NCBI RefSeq assembly: GCF_038396845.1
Contig: NZ_CP151587.1
Coordinates: 966,001 to 1,030,000 of the forward strand
Origin: Gymnodinialimonas sp. 57CJ19
GTDB taxonomy: Bacteria > Pseudomonadota > Alphaproteobacteria > Rhodobacterales > Rhodobacteraceae
DNA: 64,000 nucleotides
Direction: 5' to 3'
Part shown: positions 8,274-16,875 of the stretch, one piece after another
Position numbering within the stretch: the first letter of the stretch is position 1
Layout of the letters: each line of letters starts with the position of its first letter
The notes under the pieces: model-generated
Told to the model about the DNA's origin: nothing
The model's input: only the letters and a program-made list of their open reading frames with translations
Database searches by the model: none
Position numbers and translations under genes: made by a program

Positions 8274-9242
8274 ATGCACGCCATGAGATTTCTTTTCAGA
8301 CTGCTCCTCTGCCTAAGCCTCCTCGCCGCGCTGACACTGGGCGGGTTCCGTCTTGCCGCTCATCTGCGCGAGGGGGAGGTCACCGCTGACGTCGCCCCTG
8401 ACGATGGGCACCTGGTGCCGACGGCGCTGCAAGGCATCTTCGCCATCGAACGCGGCCCCGCAAATGGCCCTACGGTGCTGTTGATCCACGGATCTGTCGG
8501 CTGGTCCGGGTCTTGGCGGCACACGTTAAATGTTTTGGGGGCAGAGGGTTACCGTGCCATCGCCATAGACCTGCCGCCGATGGGGTTCTCGGACCGTGAT
8601 CCAAGCGAAGACTACGGGCGCGCGGCCACTGCGGCGCGGATCCTGGCATTTGCCGAGGCCGAAGGGATCACTCCCCATATCGTCGCGCACTCCTTCGGGG
8701 CAGGGGCCGCCGTCGAGGCACTTATGCAACGACCCGAGGCCTTTGCCTCGCTCACCATCATCAACGGCGCGCTCCCCTTGGACCCCGATGCCGCCCAACT
8801 GCCCGCTCCCCTGCGCCCCCTCTGGCTGCGCGAGACGCTGGTCTCCGCCACCGTCACCAACCCACTCCTGTCGCGGCGCCTGCTGCAAGCCTTCCTGCAT
8901 CGCAAAAACACCGCCACCGATGAGGTTCTCTCGGTCCTCTCGCGCCCCAGCCGCCTAGAGGGCGCGACCGAGGCGCTTGCCGCCTGGCTCCCCACGCTTC
9001 TCATCGCCCCCACCGACCTCCCCTCAAGCGCTTCGGCCGCCTACGGGAATATCACCCTCCCCACCGCGATCATCTGGGGCGCAGAAGACACCACAACCCC
9101 GCTTCCCCAAGGCGAAAACCTGCACCGCTTGATCCCAAACAGCACCCTCACCGTCATTCCCGATGTCGGCCACATCCCGATGATCGAGGACCCGCAGGCC
9201 TTCGACGCGGCCCTGCTCTCGGCGCTCGCCACCCTCCGATAA
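8274..9242 (+). CDS. Alpha/beta hydrolase, membrane-anchored or exported
   Basis: A 322-residue alpha/beta hydrolase. An N-terminal hydrophobic helix (FLFRLLLCLSLLAALTLGG) suggests a membrane anchor or uncleaved signal. The fold begins at LLIHGSVGWSGSW (oxyanion HG) and the nucleophile elbow is AHSFGAG, i.e. the Ser of a slightly variant G-x-S-x-G. The acid is the Asp in WGAEDTT and the His is in VGHIPMIE. Substrate unknown; such proteins are esterases, lipases or C-C hydrolases. Two nearby ATGs (8274, 8283) are possible starts; I took the first, downstream of AAGGA. A repetitive palindromic segment follows the stop. Confidence 0.85.
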   Translation: MHAMRFLFRLLLCLSLLAALTLGGFRLAAHLREGEVTADVAPDDGHLVPTALQGIFAIERGPANGPTVLLIHGSVGWSGSWRHTLNVLGAEGYRAIAIDLPPMGFSDRDPSEDYGRAATAARILAFAEAEGITPHIVAHSFGAGAAVEALMQRPEAFASLTIINGALPLDPDAAQLPAPLRPLWLRETLVSATVTNPLLSRRLLQAFLHRKNTATDEVLSVLSRPSRLEGATEALAAWLPTLLIAPTDLPSSASAAYGNITLPTAIIWGAEDTTTPLPQGENLHRLIPNSTLTVIPDVGHIPMIEDPQAFDAALLSALATLR

Positions 9243-9244
9243 CG

Positions 9245-9325
9245 CCCCCCCCCCCATTCACCTTTTCAAAAGTATCGCGGGGGTGGGGGCATCTCCGATG
9301 CACCCAGGGGGCAGCGCCCCCTAGA
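9245..9325 (-). repeat. Gene-end repeat: hairpin, GC-rich core, (C)n tract
   Basis: On the minus strand it reads a 7-bp hairpin (AGGGGGC / GCCCCCT, 9324-9308), a smaller GCATC/GATGC hairpin, then CCCGCGATACTTTTGAAAAG (9284-9265), a few more bases and a run of 12 G. The GATACTTTTGAAAAGGTGAA part matches in pattern the GGGATATTTGAAGAACGAGG part of the repeat at 54898-54936, suggesting one dispersed family. No gene lies here. Confidence 0.6.
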
Positions 9326-9378
9326 CACGCCTGCCCCAATCCCTATCGTCGCCGCACCTCACAACCGGAGCCAGCCCC

Positions 9379-10167
9379 ATGCCCTTCACCCTCGCTACCT
9401 GGAACATCAACTCGGTCCGCCTCCGGCAGACCCTTGTGGCGCAGCTGATGACGGAAGAGGCGCCCGATGTGCTCTGCCTTCAGGAATGCAAAAGCCCCGT
9501 CGACAAAATGCCCTCGGACGTGTTTGCCGCCCTTGGCTACACCCATGTCGTGGCGCGCGGGCAGAAGGGCTACAACGGCGTCGCGATCTACTCGAAAATT
9601 CCGATGGTTGAAACGGGATCGCATGAATTCGCCGGCCTCGACCATGCCCGCCATATCGCCGGGCAGCTGGAAAACGGGGTGACAATCCACAACTTTTACG
9701 TGCCCGCGGGCGGGGATGAGCCGAACCGCGAAAAGAACATCAAGTTCGGGCAGAAGCTCGACTACATGACAGATATGCGGGACTGGGCCCATGCAGACAA
9801 ACCACAGAAATCCATCCTTGTGGGGGATCTCAACATCGCGCCCCGCGAAGACGATGTCTGGGATCACAAGAAACTGCTGAAAGTTGTTTCCCATACGCCG
9901 ATCGAGGTCGAGCATATGGCCCAGGCGCAGGAGGCCGGCGGTTGGGTGGACGTGACCCGTGCCGATATCCCCGATGGCAAGTTGTATAGCTGGTGGTCCT
10001 ACCGCTCTCCCGATTGGGACAATGCCGACAAGGGGCGTAGGCTCGATCACGTTTGGGCGACATCGGATATTGCCACGGCGGCGCATTCCTCTCGGGTGGC
10101 GCGGCATGCGCGGGGGTGGGAAAAGCCCTCGGATCACGCGCCTGTCTTTGCGACTTTTGACCTCTAG
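9379..10167 (+). CDS. xth: Exodeoxyribonuclease III
   Basis: AP endonuclease/3'-5' exonuclease of base-excision repair, 262 residues, full length for the family. The endonuclease/exonuclease/phosphatase fold has all expected catalytic positions: N11 in WNINSVR, E36 in LCLQECK, the GDLNIAP loop, RLDHVWAT, and the terminal SDHAPV with the general-base His. Cytoplasmic and metal-dependent. The ATG at 9379 starts with the typical TLATWNINSVR. The cnoX gene follows 65 bases downstream on the same strand. Confidence 0.96.
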   Translation: MPFTLATWNINSVRLRQTLVAQLMTEEAPDVLCLQECKSPVDKMPSDVFAALGYTHVVARGQKGYNGVAIYSKIPMVETGSHEFAGLDHARHIAGQLENGVTIHNFYVPAGGDEPNREKNIKFGQKLDYMTDMRDWAHADKPQKSILVGDLNIAPREDDVWDHKKLLKVVSHTPIEVEHMAQAQEAGGWVDVTRADIPDGKLYSWWSYRSPDWDNADKGRRLDHVWATSDIATAAHSSRVARHARGWEKPSDHAPVFATFDL

Positions 10168-10232
10168 CCCCTTGGCGTGCGCCACCTGACGCCGCATATA
10201 GCCCGTAGCATCTTCATTGACGGAGCCCCAAA

Positions 10233-11144
10233 ATGCTCGAATTCGGCACAACACCAGACGCAACAGCACCCACCGATCTTATCAAGGATGTCACTGACGC
10301 GACCTTCATGACGGACGTGGTAGAGGCGAGCCAAACCACCCCTGTGATTGTGGATTTCTGGGCCCCATGGTGTGGCCCCTGCAAGACCCTTGGGCCCCAG
10401 CTTGAAGCCGCCGTGACCGCCGCCAAAGGCAAGGTGCGTATGGTGAAGGTCAACGTGGACGAAAACCAACAGATCGCCGCGCAGCTTCGGGTGCAATCCA
10501 TCCCAACGGTTTACGCCTTCCACGAAGGTCAGCCCGTCGATGGGTTCCAAGGGGCCGTGCCGGAAAGCCAGATCAAGGAATTCGTGAATAAGCTTGCCGC
10601 CATGTCGAAGGAAGACGGTGGGCTTGGTGAAGCGCTGGAGGCGGCTGAGGAAATGCTGGCCGCGGGCGATCACGATGATGCCGCCCAAACCTTCGCCGCG
10701 ATCCTTGGGGAAGAGCCCGAGAATGCCCCCGCCATGGCGGGCCTTGCCCGGGCGCATCTGGCCATGGGGCAGACCGATGAGGCCGAGCAACTGCTCAGCA
10801 CGGCGCCCGACAAGATCTTCAACGCGCCCGAGCTGGAAGCCATCCGGGCCCAGATCGAGCTTGCCCGACAGGCCGAAAGCGCCGGTCCCTTGGCAGAGCT
10901 TCAAGCCGCTGTCGACGCCAACCCCGATGACCACGCCGCGCGCTTTGAGCTGGCCCAGGCGCTTCATGCAGGGGGCGACGTGGAACAGGCCGTGGACAAT
11001 CTGCTGGAGCTTTTCCGCCGGGATCGCACCTGGAATGACGAGGCTGCAAAGACGCAACTATTCACTATTTTTGAGGCCTTGCCGCCGCAAGATCCCATCG
11101 CCTTGAACGGCCGCCGCCGTCTGAGCTCGATGATATTTGCCTGA
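10233..11144 (+). CDS. cnoX: Thioredoxin/TPR co-chaperone (CnoX/YbbN type)
   Basis: A 303-residue fusion of a thioredoxin domain (about 20-125) and a C-terminal TPR-like helical region. The active site is WCGPC with C47 and C50, and the cis-Pro loop is SIPTVYAF. Alphaproteobacterial members of this family keep both cysteines, unlike E. coli CnoX (SxxC), so a redox role is possible. Known relatives protect substrates from oxidation and pass them to GroEL or DnaK. GGAG precedes the ATG. The LON-domain and Trm112 genes follow in the same direction with short gaps, probably one operon. Confidence 0.92.
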   Translation: MLEFGTTPDATAPTDLIKDVTDATFMTDVVEASQTTPVIVDFWAPWCGPCKTLGPQLEAAVTAAKGKVRMVKVNVDENQQIAAQLRVQSIPTVYAFHEGQPVDGFQGAVPESQIKEFVNKLAAMSKEDGGLGEALEAAEEMLAAGDHDDAAQTFAAILGEEPENAPAMAGLARAHLAMGQTDEAEQLLSTAPDKIFNAPELEAIRAQIELARQAESAGPLAELQAAVDANPDDHAARFELAQALHAGGDVEQAVDNLLELFRRDRTWNDEAAKTQLFTIFEALPPQDPIALNGRRRLSSMIFA

Positions 11145-11165
11145 GGGAAGGATCAGCCTACGTTC

Positions 11166-11816
11166 ATGCGCATGATGACACACGCTGACCTTCCGGGCAC
11201 GGTCCCGATCTTTCCCTTGCCGGGCGCTTTGATGCTGCCTCGCTCGCGCTTGCCGCTGCACATCTTTGAACCTCGGTATCTTCAGATGATCGAGGACACG
11301 ATGAAAACGCCCCATCGCTTGATCGGCATGGTGCAGCCGTTCGAGGCCCCGGGTTCGGGGGAGGAGAAGCTGCATCATATTGGATGTGCCGGCCGATTGA
11401 CCCAATTCTCGGAAACCGAGGATGGGCGCTACATGATTACCCTTGGGGGCGTGTCGCGGTTCCGCATCACTCAAGAGGTTTCGGGCTTCATGCCCTATCG
11501 CCGTTGCGATGTAACCTGGGATGGGTTCGAGGCCGATCTCGGCCCCGCCGAAACCGACAGCGCTTTTGATCGCGACCCATTTCTGGCGCTTCTCAACCGC
11601 TATTTTGAAGCCCACGACCTGTCGACCGATTGGGACAGCCTGAAGGATGCCGAGGACGAGTTGCTGATAAACTCTCTCTCCATGCTGTGTCCGTTTGATC
11701 CCGAGGAAAAGCAGGCCTTGCTAGAGGCACCATCGCTGTCCACCCGGCGTGAAACTCTAGTGACATTGCTTGAATTTGCCTTGGCCGCAGGCAGTGATGC
11801 GGAGCGGATGCAATGA
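11166..11816 (+). CDS. LON substrate-binding-domain protein
   Basis: A 216-residue stand-alone LON N-terminal (substrate-binding) domain without ATPase or protease parts. The family start [30 protein letters not shown] is clear, followed by the beta-rich core ([29 protein letters not shown]) and a helical C-terminal part. Function is unproven; relatives are thought to bind unfolded peptides. Its place between a thioredoxin-TPR chaperone and Trm112 fits protein quality control. Its stop overlaps the Trm112 start by 4 bases. ATGs at 11166, 11172 and 11175 are all possible. Confidence 0.9.
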   Translation: MRMMTHADLPGTVPIFPLPGALMLPRSRLPLHIFEPRYLQMIEDTMKTPHRLIGMVQPFEAPGSGEEKLHHIGCAGRLTQFSETEDGRYMITLGGVSRFRITQEVSGFMPYRRCDVTWDGFEADLGPAETDSAFDRDPFLALLNRYFEAHDLSTDWDSLKDAEDELLINSLSMLCPFDPEEKQALLEAPSLSTRRETLVTLLEFALAAGSDAERMQ

Positions 11817-12007
11817 ACGACGAAAAGAAAGCCCGGCCCCCCATCGATCGCCGGATGCTAGAGGCGCTGGTCTGTCCGATGACCCAAGCGCCGCTTAGCT
11901 ATGACGCGGAACGGCAGGAACTGGTGTCCAAGGCGGCACATCTTGCCTATCCGATCCGGGGCGGCATTCCGATCATGTTGGAAGAAGAAGCCCGCAAGCT
12001 GGATTAG
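11813..12007 (+). CDS. Trm112/YcaR family small protein
   Basis: A 64-residue Trm112-like protein. The conserved core [16 protein letters not shown] and the end [16 protein letters not shown] are typical. Eukaryotic Trm112 activates several methyltransferases acting on tRNA, rRNA and release factors; bacterial members are less well understood. As in many bacterial versions, only one of the zinc-ribbon cysteines is left. It overlaps the LON-domain gene by ATGA, so translation is coupled. Convergent with the small membrane-protein pair that follows; the stop codons overlap. Confidence 0.9.
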   Translation: MNDEKKARPPIDRRMLEALVCPMTQAPLSYDAERQELVSKAAHLAYPIRGGIPIMLEEEARKLD

Positions 12008-12432
12008 GGCGCGGTGCCGCCCTTTTCACGCGTCGGGCGGTGCATGATCCCGCCGATAATCAACAACACGACGGCGGCGAAGAAGCCAATCATGGCGTTG
12101 AGCCAAGCGATCTGCATGACAGCGTCGAACGTGACATAGCGCTCTGGGCTAGCGTCCTCGTTGAAGGCCGAGAAGATAAGATCATTGGACACGGCTTGAA
12201 GCGCGGCGATGGGGGCGGCAAAGGCGGTGGCCCCCAACACGATCAACCCGCGCGCGATGGCGTGGCGGGTGGTGGTGGCAAACCAGATGAAAATCCCGGC
12301 AGCCGCAGCGGCCACGATCCCGCTGCCAATGGCCCGCCCCGGCGTGGTCAGCGCAGTGATCGTGAACCAGCAGACGGCAAAGCACAGAAGGCAGAAGACG
12401 ATCAAAATGGCAGGTCCGTTGCGGGCCTTCAT
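12004..12432 (-). CDS. Small four-helix membrane protein, tandem paralogue B
   Basis: A 142-residue integral membrane protein with four predicted helices (about residues 8-28, 35-53, 60-82 and 112-130) and a polar loop between helices 3 and 4. Unknown function. It aligns throughout with its upstream neighbour (12429-12863): both have the F-I-W-F-A-x-T-x-R-x-A-x-A-R-G segment and end in IGG-x-MHR followed by GTAP. The two overlap by 4 bases (ATGA), so they are a tandem duplication translated as a unit, possibly forming a heteromer. Confidence 0.78.
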   Translation of the reverse strand: MKARNGPAILIVFCLLCFAVCWFTITALTTPGRAIGSGIVAAAAAGIFIWFATTTRHAIARGLIVLGATAFAAPIAALQAVSNDLIFSAFNEDASPERYVTFDAVMQIAWLNAMIGFFAAVVLLIIGGIMHRPTREKGGTAP

Positions 12433-12863
12433 GGTGCGGTCCCTGCGGGTTTGTTGCGGTGCATCAGGCCGCCGATCAGCACAAGGATGAAGCCCGCGAA
12501 CATGCCGAAAAGCAGCCCCGCCGAGGCGAAAAGCGTGGATAAGAACAGCATGCTCGCATCCTCATCGGTGAAGGTCCCGCCGTTCTCCATCACAGCGGTC
12601 GAGGTCTCCACCAGTTGGTCGCCTAAGCCTGAAAGCGCCGCAACGGGGACGATCAAAAACACCGCGCCAAGGCCGATGAAGCCCCGCGCAAAGGCTTGGC
12701 GGCCTGTCTTTGCAAACCAGATGAATGCGCAAGTCGCCCCGGCCACGATCACGCCCACCAAAAACGCTGTCCCGACCCCGTTCAGGCCAACGGAGAACAG
12801 CGCGCCAAACAGCAGGCTCAACGTGCCAAATACGATCATTGATGTGAGCTTTGGTCCCGTCAT
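12429..12863 (-). CDS. Small four-helix membrane protein, tandem paralogue A
   Basis: A 144-residue integral membrane protein, upstream partner of the gene at 12004-12432. Helices lie at about 8-26, 31-50, 58-78 and 110-135, with an acidic stretch (TFTDEDASM) in the loop before the last helix. It shares with the neighbour the motif FIWFAKTGRQAFARG and the end [16 protein letters not shown] do not recognise a named family. The ATG at 12863 begins MTGPKLTSMI; the gene pair is followed by the convergent Trm112 gene. Confidence 0.78.
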   Translation of the reverse strand: MTGPKLTSMIVFGTLSLLFGALFSVGLNGVGTAFLVGVIVAGATCAFIWFAKTGRQAFARGFIGLGAVFLIVPVAALSGLGDQLVETSTAVMENGGTFTDEDASMLFLSTLFASAGLLFGMFAGFILVLIGGLMHRNKPAGTAP

Positions 12864-12942
12864 GATGTGTCCTTTGGTGGCCTGGGTTGACCCTATCCTA
12901 TCGGATGGGCCGCCCGTGCCAAAGCGGAGGATTCCCCGCGCC

Positions 12943-14169
12943 TTACAGCGCCCGCCCCTGCATCAGACGGGGGAGGTCACCGTTGAGGCCAGCAGCCTCT
13001 CGGATGAAACGGCGGCGCAGATCAGGGAAGGCTCCAATCGCCCCCATTCCAATGTCACGCGCTGCCCGCAGTAATGGGTTATCGTTCGAGAACAGGCGGT
13101 TAACGGTATCTGTCGCCACGGCCAGCCCCGCGGTGTCGAAGCGCCGCCACTGCTGGTAGCGGTCCAGCACATCGCGGCGGGCAAAGTCCTCTCCGCGCCG
13201 TTTGGCGTCGGCTAGGGTTTCGGCCAAGGCGCTGACATCGCGCAGCCCAAGGTTCAGCCCTTGCCCCGCAATCGGGTGAACCCCATGAGCCGCATCGCCC
13301 ACAAGGGCCAACCGTTCCGCCACGAAAGACTGCGCCAGCGACAGGGTTAGCGGATAGCTGAAGCGCGCGCCCGAAAGGCTGATATCGCCCAGAAAGTCGC
13401 CGAAAGCCGGGCGCAGGGCGGCCATGAACTTCCCATCATCGGCACGGGCCAGCGCAGAGGCCCGTGGCTCGGTTTCGGACCACACGATGGAGGACCGGTT
13501 TCCCGGCAGCGGCAGGATCGCCAAGGGGCCGCCGGGCATGAAGAACTGATGCGCAATGCCGTTGTGGGGCAGGGCATGATCGACGGCGCACACCAGCGCG
13601 GTTTGGCCATAGTCCCAGCCCGTGCGCTTGATCCCGGCGCGTTCTGCCACGCCCGACCGTTTGCCATCGGCCCCTACCAGCAGGCCGCCGCGCAAGACTT
13701 CTCCGTCCTCTAGCGTGACCCGGGCGACACCGCTGGTATTCTGGGCCACAACCCGCGCGCCCGCGCGGTGGGTGATCAGCGGCTCGGCCGCCATCGCGTC
13801 CAGCAAGGCGCGGCGGAGGTAGCGATCTTCCAGCATGTGCCCCATGGGGCCTTCTTCGATTTCGGCATGGTCGAAATGCAGAAAGAACGGCGCGGCCCCT
13901 TCGCCCGCCCGCCCGTCCGAGGCTTTGATCTCCAGCATCGGTTGCGCGTGGTCCTCCACGCTGTTCCAGATGCCCAAAGCATCCAGCATCCGCACCGACG
14001 CCAAGGCCAGCGCATAGGCGCGCCCGTCAAAGCCCGCGTCTTCCCGGGTGGGGGTGGGCAAAGCATCTAAGACAATGCTGGAAAGGCCCGCAGAGGCGCA
14101 GGCGAGGGCAAGGCAGGGGCCGTTTAACCCCCCGCCAACAATCAGAATATCTGCATCGCGTTGTTCCAT
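12943..14169 (-). CDS. UbiH/UbiF/COQ6-family FAD monooxygenase
   Basis: A flavoprotein hydroxylase of ubiquinone biosynthesis, 408 residues. The N-terminal dinucleotide motif is DILIVGGGLNGPCLALACASAGL; the middle motif is LLVGADGKRS; the C-terminal family signature is GDAAHGVHPIAGQGLNLGLRD. Such enzymes hydroxylate the quinone ring at C1, C5 or C6; alphaproteobacteria have several (UbiH, UbiF, UbiL, UbiM) and sequence inspection does not settle which. I chose the ATG at 14169 (MEQRDADILIVGGG); an upstream ATG at 14205 lacks a ribosome binding site. Divergent from the amidase. Confidence 0.9.
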   Translation of the reverse strand: MEQRDADILIVGGGLNGPCLALACASAGLSSIVLDALPTPTREDAGFDGRAYALALASVRMLDALGIWNSVEDHAQPMLEIKASDGRAGEGAAPFFLHFDHAEIEEGPMGHMLEDRYLRRALLDAMAAEPLITHRAGARVVAQNTSGVARVTLEDGEVLRGGLLVGADGKRSGVAERAGIKRTGWDYGQTALVCAVDHALPHNGIAHQFFMPGGPLAILPLPGNRSSIVWSETEPRASALARADDGKFMAALRPAFGDFLGDISLSGARFSYPLTLSLAQSFVAERLALVGDAAHGVHPIAGQGLNLGLRDVSALAETLADAKRRGEDFARRDVLDRYQQWRRFDTAGLAVATDTVNRLFSNDNPLLRAARDIGMGAIGAFPDLRRRFIREAAGLNGDLPRLMQGRAL

Positions 14170-14253
14170 ACCCTGAACTATGGTGCGCGGTGGGGGATTG
14201 TCCATGTGGCGCGTCGTCGTTAGCGTCCATCGGCGACAAATGGGGGGGACGTG

Positions 14254-15576
14254 ATGGATTGGCTGACAAAAAGCGCAAGCGAGATTGGGCGGGGCATCGG
14301 GGCGGGCGAGGTGGACCCCGTTGCGATCACGGAAGCCTACCTGGAGGCCGCCAAGGAACTCCCCTTTGGCAGCCGTATCTACGCACGCCAAACCCGCGAC
14401 CGCGCCTTGGCCGAGGCGATTGCCGCCCACGATCGTGCCAAGCAAGGCATTCGGCGCGGGTTGCTGGACGGCGTGCCGATCAGCTGGAAAGACCTGTTCG
14501 ACACGGCAGGCACCGTGACCGAGGCGGGCAGCAAGCTTCTGGAAGGTCGCGTCCCCAAGCGCGATGCCAAGGTGCTGGCAAACGCCACCCGTGCGGGCCT
14601 CGTGTGTCTTGGCAAAACCCATATGACGGAACTGGCGTTTTCGGGCCTTGGGGTGAACCCCTCAACCGCGACACCGCCCAACGTTCATGACCCAGAGCTT
14701 GCGCCCGGCGGATCATCCTCGGGGGCGGCGACGTCGGTGGCTTTTGGCATGGCGGCGGCGGGCATCGGATCGGACACTGGCGGCTCCATCCGCTTGCCGT
14801 CTGCGTGGAACGACCTGGTGGGCTTCAAGCCGACCCATAACGCTTTGTCGTTAGAGGGCGTCGTGCCCCTTGCGGCCAGCTTCGACACCGCCGGGCCGCT
14901 GTGCCGCACGGTAGAAGATTGCGCCGAGCTGTTCGCCGTCATGGGCAACACCGCTGCGCCGGACCTGGCCGAGGCCACGCTCAAGGGCACGCGGATGCTG
15001 GTGCTGAACCCCTATGCCACCGATGTGCGCGACGCCCCCGGTGCGGCATTCCAATCGGCGGTCGAGCGGCTATCTGGCGCGGGCGCGACCATCGAGACCG
15101 CGGATGTTCCGGCGGTGAACGAGGCGATGGAAACCACCCTGTCGCTCTATACGGCCGAGGCTTACGGGACTTGGGGCAAGGTGATTGAGGCTGATCCAGA
15201 GAAGATGGACCACCGCATTCGCGCCCGTTTCCGCCAAGGCGCAGATGTTCTGGCCGCCGATTTCGTCGCGTTGTGGCAGCGCCTGCGCGTGCTGCGGAAG
15301 CAGTACTATGCGGCAACGGCGGGCTATGACGCGGTGCTGATCCCCTCGGCCGCGAACCTGCCACCCAACGTCGCGCGGCTCGACAGTGACAACGATTATT
15401 TCGTGACCGAGAACCTTTTGACCCTGCGCAATACCCGTGTCGGGAACCTCATGGGCGTTTGCGCTGTGACCTTGCCCACGGGCGTGCCGTCGACGGGGAT
15501 CATGCTGATGTGCCCCCCCGGTGACGACGCACGTTTGCTGCGTTTGGCGAAAGCGGCAGAGGGCGCATTGGCCTAA
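14254..15576 (+). CDS. Amidase-signature enzyme
   Basis: A 440-residue amidase-signature hydrolase. The Ser-cisSer-Lys triad is visible: Lys in PISWKDLFDTAG, the glycine/serine-rich PGGSSSGAATSVAFGMA with the cis-Ser, and the nucleophile in GSDTGGSIRLPSAWN. Relatives hydrolyse simple amides or form GatA. It is not likely to be GatA: the length and the C-terminal half differ, and no gatB or gatC is near. Substrate unknown. ATG at 14254, with a G-rich tract (GGGGGGA) just upstream; a GTG 3 bases earlier is a possible alternative. An aminotransferase gene follows after 105 bases. Confidence 0.88.
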   Translation: MDWLTKSASEIGRGIGAGEVDPVAITEAYLEAAKELPFGSRIYARQTRDRALAEAIAAHDRAKQGIRRGLLDGVPISWKDLFDTAGTVTEAGSKLLEGRVPKRDAKVLANATRAGLVCLGKTHMTELAFSGLGVNPSTATPPNVHDPELAPGGSSSGAATSVAFGMAAAGIGSDTGGSIRLPSAWNDLVGFKPTHNALSLEGVVPLAASFDTAGPLCRTVEDCAELFAVMGNTAAPDLAEATLKGTRMLVLNPYATDVRDAPGAAFQSAVERLSGAGATIETADVPAVNEAMETTLSLYTAEAYGTWGKVIEADPEKMDHRIRARFRQGADVLAADFVALWQRLRVLRKQYYAATAGYDAVLIPSAANLPPNVARLDSDNDYFVTENLLTLRNTRVGNLMGVCAVTLPTGVPSTGIMLMCPPGDDARLLRLAKAAEGALA

Positions 15577-15681
15577 CCGCCACACCCCTCTGGAAACACG
15601 GCTGTTTTTCTGGACCAGCGCCGCCCCGTTCGCTATCATCATGGCTAACGGGGCGTTAATGACCCCGAAAATGAGGCAGTT

Positions 15682-16863
15682 ATGGTTTTTCCGGAGCGGT
15701 TTTCGAACCTCCCTGAATATGCGTTTCCGCGTTTGCGGACGTTGTTGGACGGCATGGAGCCGGGCGGCGACCCTATTTTGATGACCATTGGTGAGCCTCG
15801 CCATGCGTTTCCCGCCTGGATCGACAAGGTGTTGGCCGACAGCATCCAGGGTTTTGCGAAATATCCAGAAAACGATGGCACCTTGGCGTTGCGCACGGCG
15901 CAGGCCGATTGGTTGGGCCAACGCTATGGCGTCGATGTGGACCCGGTGACACAAATCCTTGCGCTCAATGGCACGCGCGAAGGGCTCTATAACGCCTGCA
16001 TGGCGCTGTGCCCTGAACAGAAGAACGGCCAACAGCCTGTCGTTCTGACCCCGAACCCGTTTTATCAGGTCTACGCCGTGGCCGCCCTTTCAGTGGGCGC
16101 AGAGCCGATGTACCTGCCCGCCACCGCGGCGACCGGCGACCTGCCCGATTTTCATGCCGTTGATCCGGCCATTCTGGACCGCACGGCGATTGCCTATATC
16201 TGCTCTCCGGCGAACCCGCAGGGCGCTGTCGCATCCGAGGCCTATTGGGAAGCCCTGATAGCGCTGGCCGAAAAGCACGACTTCAAGATTTTCGCCGACG
16301 AATGCTATTCCGAGATTTACCGAGATGATGCCCCCACAGGGGCGCTTCAGGTTGCCCAAAAGATGGGTGCTGACCCTGAACGGGTTCTGATCTTCCACTC
16401 GCTGTCAAAACGCTCCAACCTGCCGGGCTTGCGGTCGGGTTTTTGTGCCGGGGGGCCGCAGAACATCGCGCGGCTTAAACAATTGCGGGCCTACTCCGGT
16501 GCGCCGTTGCCCCTGCCGCTTCAGGCCGTGGCCGAGGCCGTATGGCGCGACGAAGATCACGTGGTGGAGAACCGCGCCCTTTACCAAGAAAAATACGCCA
16601 TCGCCGATGAGGTTTTTGGGGATGTGCAGGGCTACAAAGGCCCCGAAGCCGGGTTCTTTCTGTGGCTTCCGGTGCAAGATGCCGAACAGGCCACGGTGAA
16701 GCTGTGGCAAGAGACGGGTGTGAAGGTTCTGCCCGGCTCCTACCTTGCGCGCGAAGTGGACGGCGTGACGCCGGGCCATGACAAGATCCGCGTCGCGATG
16801 GTTGCTGAAAAAGAAGAAATGCGTCGCGGGCTCATGCTGATCCGCAAGACGCTGTATGATTGA
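15682..16863 (+). CDS. Class I/II aminotransferase, DapC-like
   Basis: PLP-dependent aminotransferase, 393 residues. The Schiff-base lysine is K243 in FHSLSKRSNLPGLRSGF; other signatures are NGTREGLYNACMAL, the SPANPQGAV turn, and DECYSEIY for the ring-nitrogen Asp. The SLSKRSNLPGLRSGF form is typical of succinyl-diaminopimelate aminotransferases (DapC), which supply diaminopimelate for lysine and peptidoglycan. I infer but cannot prove this substrate. The stop is 12 bases before the ftsK start, so the two are probably co-transcribed. Confidence 0.9.
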   Translation: MVFPERFSNLPEYAFPRLRTLLDGMEPGGDPILMTIGEPRHAFPAWIDKVLADSIQGFAKYPENDGTLALRTAQADWLGQRYGVDVDPVTQILALNGTREGLYNACMALCPEQKNGQQPVVLTPNPFYQVYAVAALSVGAEPMYLPATAATGDLPDFHAVDPAILDRTAIAYICSPANPQGAVASEAYWEALIALAEKHDFKIFADECYSEIYRDDAPTGALQVAQKMGADPERVLIFHSLSKRSNLPGLRSGFCAGGPQNIARLKQLRAYSGAPLPLPLQAVAEAVWRDEDHVVENRALYQEKYAIADEVFGDVQGYKGPEAGFFLWLPVQDAEQATVKLWQETGVKVLPGSYLAREVDGVTPGHDKIRVAMVAEKEEMRRGLMLIRKTLYD

Positions 16864-16875
16864 GGAGGCACGATA

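Noticed and set aside
14254..15576. GatA subunit of the amidotransferase
   Set aside because: Amidase-signature residues match the whole superfamily, but there is no gatC or gatB nearby and the C-terminal half is shorter and unlike GatA.
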